Below are positions 60,414-64,000 of a stretch of DNA of 64,000 nucleotides, in pieces. The notes under the pieces are model-generated. The model was given only the letters and a program-made list of their open reading frames with translations. It was not told the origin of the DNA and did no database searches. The position numbers were made by a program, and so were the translations under genes. This DNA comes from Paraglaciecola mesophila. Lineage in GTDB: Bacteria; Pseudomonadota; Gammaproteobacteria; Enterobacterales; Alteromonadaceae. The DNA lies in assembly GCF_009906955.1 (NCBI RefSeq), contig NZ_CP047656.1:3347001-3411000 (forward strand), given 5' to 3'. Position 1 is the first letter of the stretch, and the number at the start of each line of letters is the position of its first letter.

Positions 60414-61777
60414 AGCCTTGGGATCCGAATGTTAAACCCTACAAGTTAGCAAAACGCCAATCAAAACTTCATATCCAGTTAAGCCCTCCTGCTGTACTTT
60501 TTCTAGGCTTTATTCTACTGATTTTTGTTGGTGCAGGGTTATTAATGCTACCCATAGCATCGACTGCTGAAACGCCCCTTATCAAAGCCCTTTTCACGGC
60601 GACGTCTGCTGTTACTGTAACAGGCTTGGTGGTGCTGGACACGGGGTCACACTTCACCACATTTGGCCAGGTAGTTATTGCCGGCTTGATACAGGCCGGT
60701 GGGCTGGGGTTTATGACATTTGCCGTCGTAGCTGCTATCAGTTTGGGCGCGCGCCTAGGCCTCAGTCAGCAGATATTGATGAAAGAAGCACTTGATCAAA
60801 CCAGTATGGAAAAGGTCGTGCAAACGGCCAAATTTGTTTTGTGTTACTCGTTTGTGATTGAGCTGGTGGGCTTTGTATTATTAACCCTCGTTTGGCTTGA
60901 TGAATACGGACTGAGAGAGTCAGCGTATCAAGCATTCTTTTACACTTTATCGGCCTTTAATAATGCGGGTTTCGCTTTACGGAGTGACAGTTTGTCGGCT
61001 TACTCGGCGAGCGTTTCCGTCAATATGATTATTACAGCCTTGTTTATTATTGGAGGTATCGGTTTCGCTGTATTGATTGATATCAAAACGAATAAACGCT
61101 GGTGCAAATTAAGTGTGAATACGCGTATCGTGTTGTTGGCCACACTAACCATCAACCTAGTTGCTTTTTTTCTAATTTGGTTACTAGAGGCAAATAATCC
61201 CGCCACTTTGGGCACATTGCCCGTGGCCGAACAAGCTTTAACGGCTTGGTTTCAAGCAGTAACACCTCGTACTGCGGGTTTTAATACCCTACCTATCGAA
61301 AATTTAACTGACGCGAGTACAACGTTAACTATATTACTGATGTTTATTGGGGGAGGATCTTTAAGTACGGCAAGTGGGTTAAAGCTGGGTACATTTATCG
61401 TATTGATTATGACAACTTATACTTTTTTACGTCGTCGTACGCAGGTGACTGTGCTTAATCGCACTATACCTCAGGTGCAGGTGCTTAAAGCGCTTTCGTT
61501 AGCGATCATTTCTATTGGTATGATCTTCATCAGCATATTTATTCTCACAGCTATTGAAAATGCTCCGTTTCTGGATATTGTGTTTGAGGTGGTTTCGGCA
61601 CTCAGTACGGTAGGATTGTCTCGAGGTTTAACTGGTCAACTTAGCGACACTGGCGAAATTGTCATTATTTTTATGATGATAGTTGGGCGTGTAGGGCCAT
61701 TAAGCTTTGCGTACTTTATCGCGACACCTAAGCCGCGCAAAGTGCAGTACGCAGATGCTGAAATTCAGGTAGGTTAA
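60410..61777 (+). CDS. ktrB: KtrB/TrkH-type K+ uptake channel
   Basis: A 455-residue inner-membrane K+ transporter with four M1-P-M2 repeats; loops such as TATSAVTVTGLVVLD, SAFNNAGFALRSD, AVTPRTAGFNTLP and SALSTVGLSRGLTG carry the Gly of each selectivity filter. Together with KtrA it imports K+ during osmotic upshift, Na+-dependent in marine relatives. Its start overlaps the ktrA stop (ATGA). Confidence 0.94.
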   Translation: MKPWDPNVKPYKLAKRQSKLHIQLSPPAVLFLGFILLIFVGAGLLMLPIASTAETPLIKALFTATSAVTVTGLVVLDTGSHFTTFGQVVIAGLIQAGGLGFMTFAVVAAISLGARLGLSQQILMKEALDQTSMEKVVQTAKFVLCYSFVIELVGFVLLTLVWLDEYGLRESAYQAFFYTLSAFNNAGFALRSDSLSAYSASVSVNMIITALFIIGGIGFAVLIDIKTNKRWCKLSVNTRIVLLATLTINLVAFFLIWLLEANNPATLGTLPVAEQALTAWFQAVTPRTAGFNTLPIENLTDASTTLTILLMFIGGGSLSTASGLKLGTFIVLIMTTYTFLRRRTQVTVLNRTIPQVQVLKALSLAIISIGMIFISIFILTAIENAPFLDIVFEVVSALSTVGLSRGLTGQLSDTGEIVIIFMMIVGRVGPLSFAYFIATPKPRKVQYADAEIQVG

Positions 61778-62282
61778 AGGTAAAAGCCTTATATTTTTTG
61801 TTACTTCATCTGTGAATGCTCAAAAAGCAACACGAATTAAAATATGAGCTTGTTTTACCTTACGTGCTTTGTGGCAGGATCGCTTCTGGCTTACCTTTTT
61901 AGCATCACTTGAATAGTTTGCGTGAGGCTCATACTCAGTCGGTAATAGGAAATGACGAGAAAGCTTAGGTATCTCGCTTGGCCACCCCTCAGGTTTTAAC
62001 TTTTAATTTTCGCTATTGGTGTGGTGCTATAAAAACACAAAAATCGGAATAATCTGTATCGCTTTTGTGTTTTAAAGTGCAGCGTTTCAATTAACAAAAC
62101 TATGACGACACCCATGGTAACTAACGAAGCTCACATTATTATTTTTGCTGGTGAAGAATCTAAACATTGGGTTTCTGAGAATGAAAACTCCGCGTGTGCT
62201 AGCATATAACGCATTGAATGCGATAGACCTGTTATCAATGGACATGTGAAAAAGCAGATAATAATTAAAAAGGTAGAATAAT
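61778..62282. other. Intergenic region before BCCT gene
   Basis: About 500 bases of AT-rich sequence. A weak AAGG/CCTT hairpin followed by ATATTTTTT (61775-61800) may terminate ktrB. No other gene or operator was seen. Confidence 0.5.
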
Positions 62283-64000
62283 TTGACCGACAACACCTCG
62301 ACTAGCCCACTCAATAAAATCGTATTTATTGGCGCATCCAGCGTCATCTTTGCACTACTTCTTTTCGCTTTGATTTTGCCTGAGTTTGCCGATCAGACCT
62401 TTACTCAGGTTCAAACATTGATCGTTGATAATGGCAGTTGGTTTTATGTGTTGACGGTGGCGTCAATCTTAATATTTGTGATGTATTTGGCCATTTCTAG
62501 GCATAGTCAAATTAAGCTAGGGCCGGACCATGCAGAGCCAGATTATTCGTTTAGTTCATGGCTTTCAATGTTGTTTGCTGCGGGGATGGGCATCGGCTTG
62601 ATGTTTTTCGGCGTTGCTGAGCCTTTGATGCACTTTTTAGCGCCACCAACGGCGACGCCGGCTACTATCGAAGCTGCTCGCGAAGCGATGAAAATGACTT
62701 TCTTTCATTGGGGGCTGCATGCTTGGGCCATATATGCGGTGGTGGCGTTAATATTGGCCTACTTCAGTTATCGTCATAATTTGCCATTGACCTTACGTTC
62801 GGCGTTATACCCTATTATCGGCGATAAAATTTATGGTTGGCGCGGTAATTTAGTCGATATTTTCGCTGTGATAAGCACTATTTTCGGTGTGGCTACGTCT
62901 TTAGGCATAGGTGTTACGCAGATCAGTTCGGGTCTAAATTATCTGTTTGATTTCCCCATGACGACACCTTACCAAATCATGTTGATTGTGGCGATTACTG
63001 GGTTGGCGATAGTTTCTGTTGTCAGTGGGCTGGATAAAGGCATTCGTATTTTATCTGAATTCAATATGGTACTGGCGATTGGCTTATTGCTGTTTATTTT
63101 ATTAGTGGGTCCTACGGTATTTTTATTACAAGCCATGCTGCAAAACACTGGCGCTTATTTGTCAGATATAGTGCGTAACACGTTTAACCTTTTTGCTTAT
63201 GACAAGAAGGATTGGTTAGGTGGATGGACTATCTTTTATTGGGGATGGTGGTTAGCTTGGGCCCCGTTTGTAGGGGTGTTTATTGCGCGTATCTCTAAAG
63301 GCCGCACCATACGTGAATTTATCATAGGCGTGATCTTAATCCCTTCTATGTTCACCTTGGCTTGGATGACCATATTCGGTAACAGTGCCATTGAATTAGT
63401 ATTGAATCAGGGCAGTACCGAGTTGGGAAAATTAGCCACTGACAATACCCCAGTGGCGCTGTTTTTATTCTTAGAAAACTTCCCGTGGTCAAACGTGATA
63501 TCTGGTGTGGCTGTGTTGATGATAGTGGTGTTTTTTGTCACGTCCTGTGATTCAGGGGCCATGGTGGTGGATATGCTCTGCTCGAACGGTAACAATGACA
63601 CACCTGTTTGGCAGCGTATTTACTGGGCTGCTGGGGTCGGCTTGGTCGCGGCTATCTTATCGATGGCTGGCGGGTTAAATGCCTTGCAAACGATGACTAT
63701 TGCCAGTGCGCTTCCGTTCGCCATCGTCCTTATTATCGCTATGTACGGTTTGGTGAAAGCCTTGCGCGTAGAAGAGTTTAAACGTGAAAGCATGACGTTG
63801 CATGCCCCCTCTGTGCAACATACAAGCAGTACTGATAGCTGGAAGGAGCGGCTACAGGTTATTGTTGATTTTCCTAATAAGACAGCGGTAGAACGATTTA
63901 TACAGCAGCGCGTAAAGCAAGCGTTTACGGCAGTAGCAGAAGAGTTAGGTATTAATCAAATAGACGCCGATATTACGCAAACTGACGAGGCGATTATTTT
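62283..64000 (+). CDS. BCCT (BetT-like) betaine/choline transporter, 3' end outside window
   Basis: An open frame of at least 572 residues starting with TTG at 62283 (AAAAAGGTAG upstream). Twelve TM helices; the BCCT signature is WTIFYWGWWLAWAPFVGVFIARISKGRTIREF, with AGMGIGLMFFGVAEPLMH earlier. Past the last helix, a hydrophilic C-terminal part (ERFIQQRVKQAFTAVAEELGI) resembles the regulatory tail of BetT-type carriers. Predicted to import choline or glycine betaine for osmoprotection; it runs off the window without a stop. Confidence 0.93.
   Translation, partial: MTDNTSTSPLNKIVFIGASSVIFALLLFALILPEFADQTFTQVQTLIVDNGSWFYVLTVASILIFVMYLAISRHSQIKLGPDHAEPDYSFSSWLSMLFAAGMGIGLMFFGVAEPLMHFLAPPTATPATIEAAREAMKMTFFHWGLHAWAIYAVVALILAYFSYRHNLPLTLRSALYPIIGDKIYGWRGNLVDIFAVISTIFGVATSLGIGVTQISSGLNYLFDFPMTTPYQIMLIVAITGLAIVSVVSGLDKGIRILSEFNMVLAIGLLLFILLVGPTVFLLQAMLQNTGAYLSDIVRNTFNLFAYDKKDWLGGWTIFYWGWWLAWAPFVGVFIARISKGRTIREFIIGVILIPSMFTLAWMTIFGNSAIELVLNQGSTELGKLATDNTPVALFLFLENFPWSNVISGVAVLMIVVFFVTSCDSGAMVVDMLCSNGNNDTPVWQRIYWAAGVGLVAAILSMAGGLNALQTMTIASALPFAIVLIIAMYGLVKALRVEEFKRESMTLHAPSVQHTSSTDSWKERLQVIVDFPNKTAVERFIQQRVKQAFTAVAEELGINQIDADITQTDEAII

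Noticed and set aside
1-64000. CRISPR arrays, tRNA or rRNA genes
   Set aside because: No regularly spaced repeats of the right size, and no cloverleaf or rRNA-like blocks were seen by eye.

Overview
The window reads as a chromosomal segment of a marine gammaproteobacterium of the Alteromonadales, most like Glaciecola/Paraglaciecola. This is inferred from protein style (polyol ABC uptake with an outer-membrane porin, paralogous porin-like barrels, TonB/PepSY iron uptake, sodium, potassium and betaine transport), a RAYT-type transposase of the marine kind, and short dispersed intergenic repeats. No rRNA, tRNA or CRISPR array was seen.

Layout. 1-11.5 kb is an envelope and salt-stress block: the end of nhaA, an MFS carrier, an MscS channel, a YihY/BrkB protein, a Pmp3/YqaE peptide, a DUF748 protein, a membrane EEP phosphatase, DUF1328, a small lipoprotein, DUF2254, an aldo/keto reductase and a double-BON protein. 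11.57-12.89 kb is a HUH-transposase (RAYT/IS200-like) element. It begins right after the T-tract of the BON gene terminator and carries a structured leader and a hairpin at each end. 13.3-17.1 kb holds a TetR gene divergent from a GST-cupin pair, with matching palindromic operators and a near-consensus promoter, then an MFS exporter. 17.1-24 kb is a complete RND efflux operon (adaptor, pump, outer-membrane channel) with a divergent TetR and three related operator sites. 26.1-34.8 kb is a polyol (mannitol/sorbitol) regulon: porin, binding protein, two permeases, ATPase, HAD phosphatase, SorC-type regulator and fructokinase. The expected polyol dehydrogenase is absent.

35.5-41.8 kb holds a membrane GGDEF-EAL protein that ends over a two-gene module (outer-membrane barrel plus a short periplasmic phosphate-binding-like protein, coupled by TGATG). 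The module is duplicated on the other side of a TauE/SafE permease. By analogy to YfiB/YfiR/YfiN, this may be a three-compartment c-di-GMP signalling system. 42.2-46.6 kb is a Fur-type iron operon (membrane protein, PepSY reductase-like protein, TonB receptor). Beside it lies a decayed copy of the 46.9-kb gene, interrupted by a 53-bp MITE-like insert.

47.9-56 kb is a defence-type island: a methyltransferase-HNH fusion, a membrane-anchored Mrr nuclease with a topoisomerase-type zinc finger, an XRE regulator plus a type IIG-like restriction-methylase plus a stand-alone DUF3427 tail, then a scar joining a truncated IS1595 transposase to a truncated small gene. 56.3-64 kb carries MAPEG, GGDEF and secreted proteins and an osmoadaptation cluster (KtrAB and a BCCT/BetT carrier that runs off the window). 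An orphan 5' fragment of a second BCCT gene lies just upstream of KtrAB.
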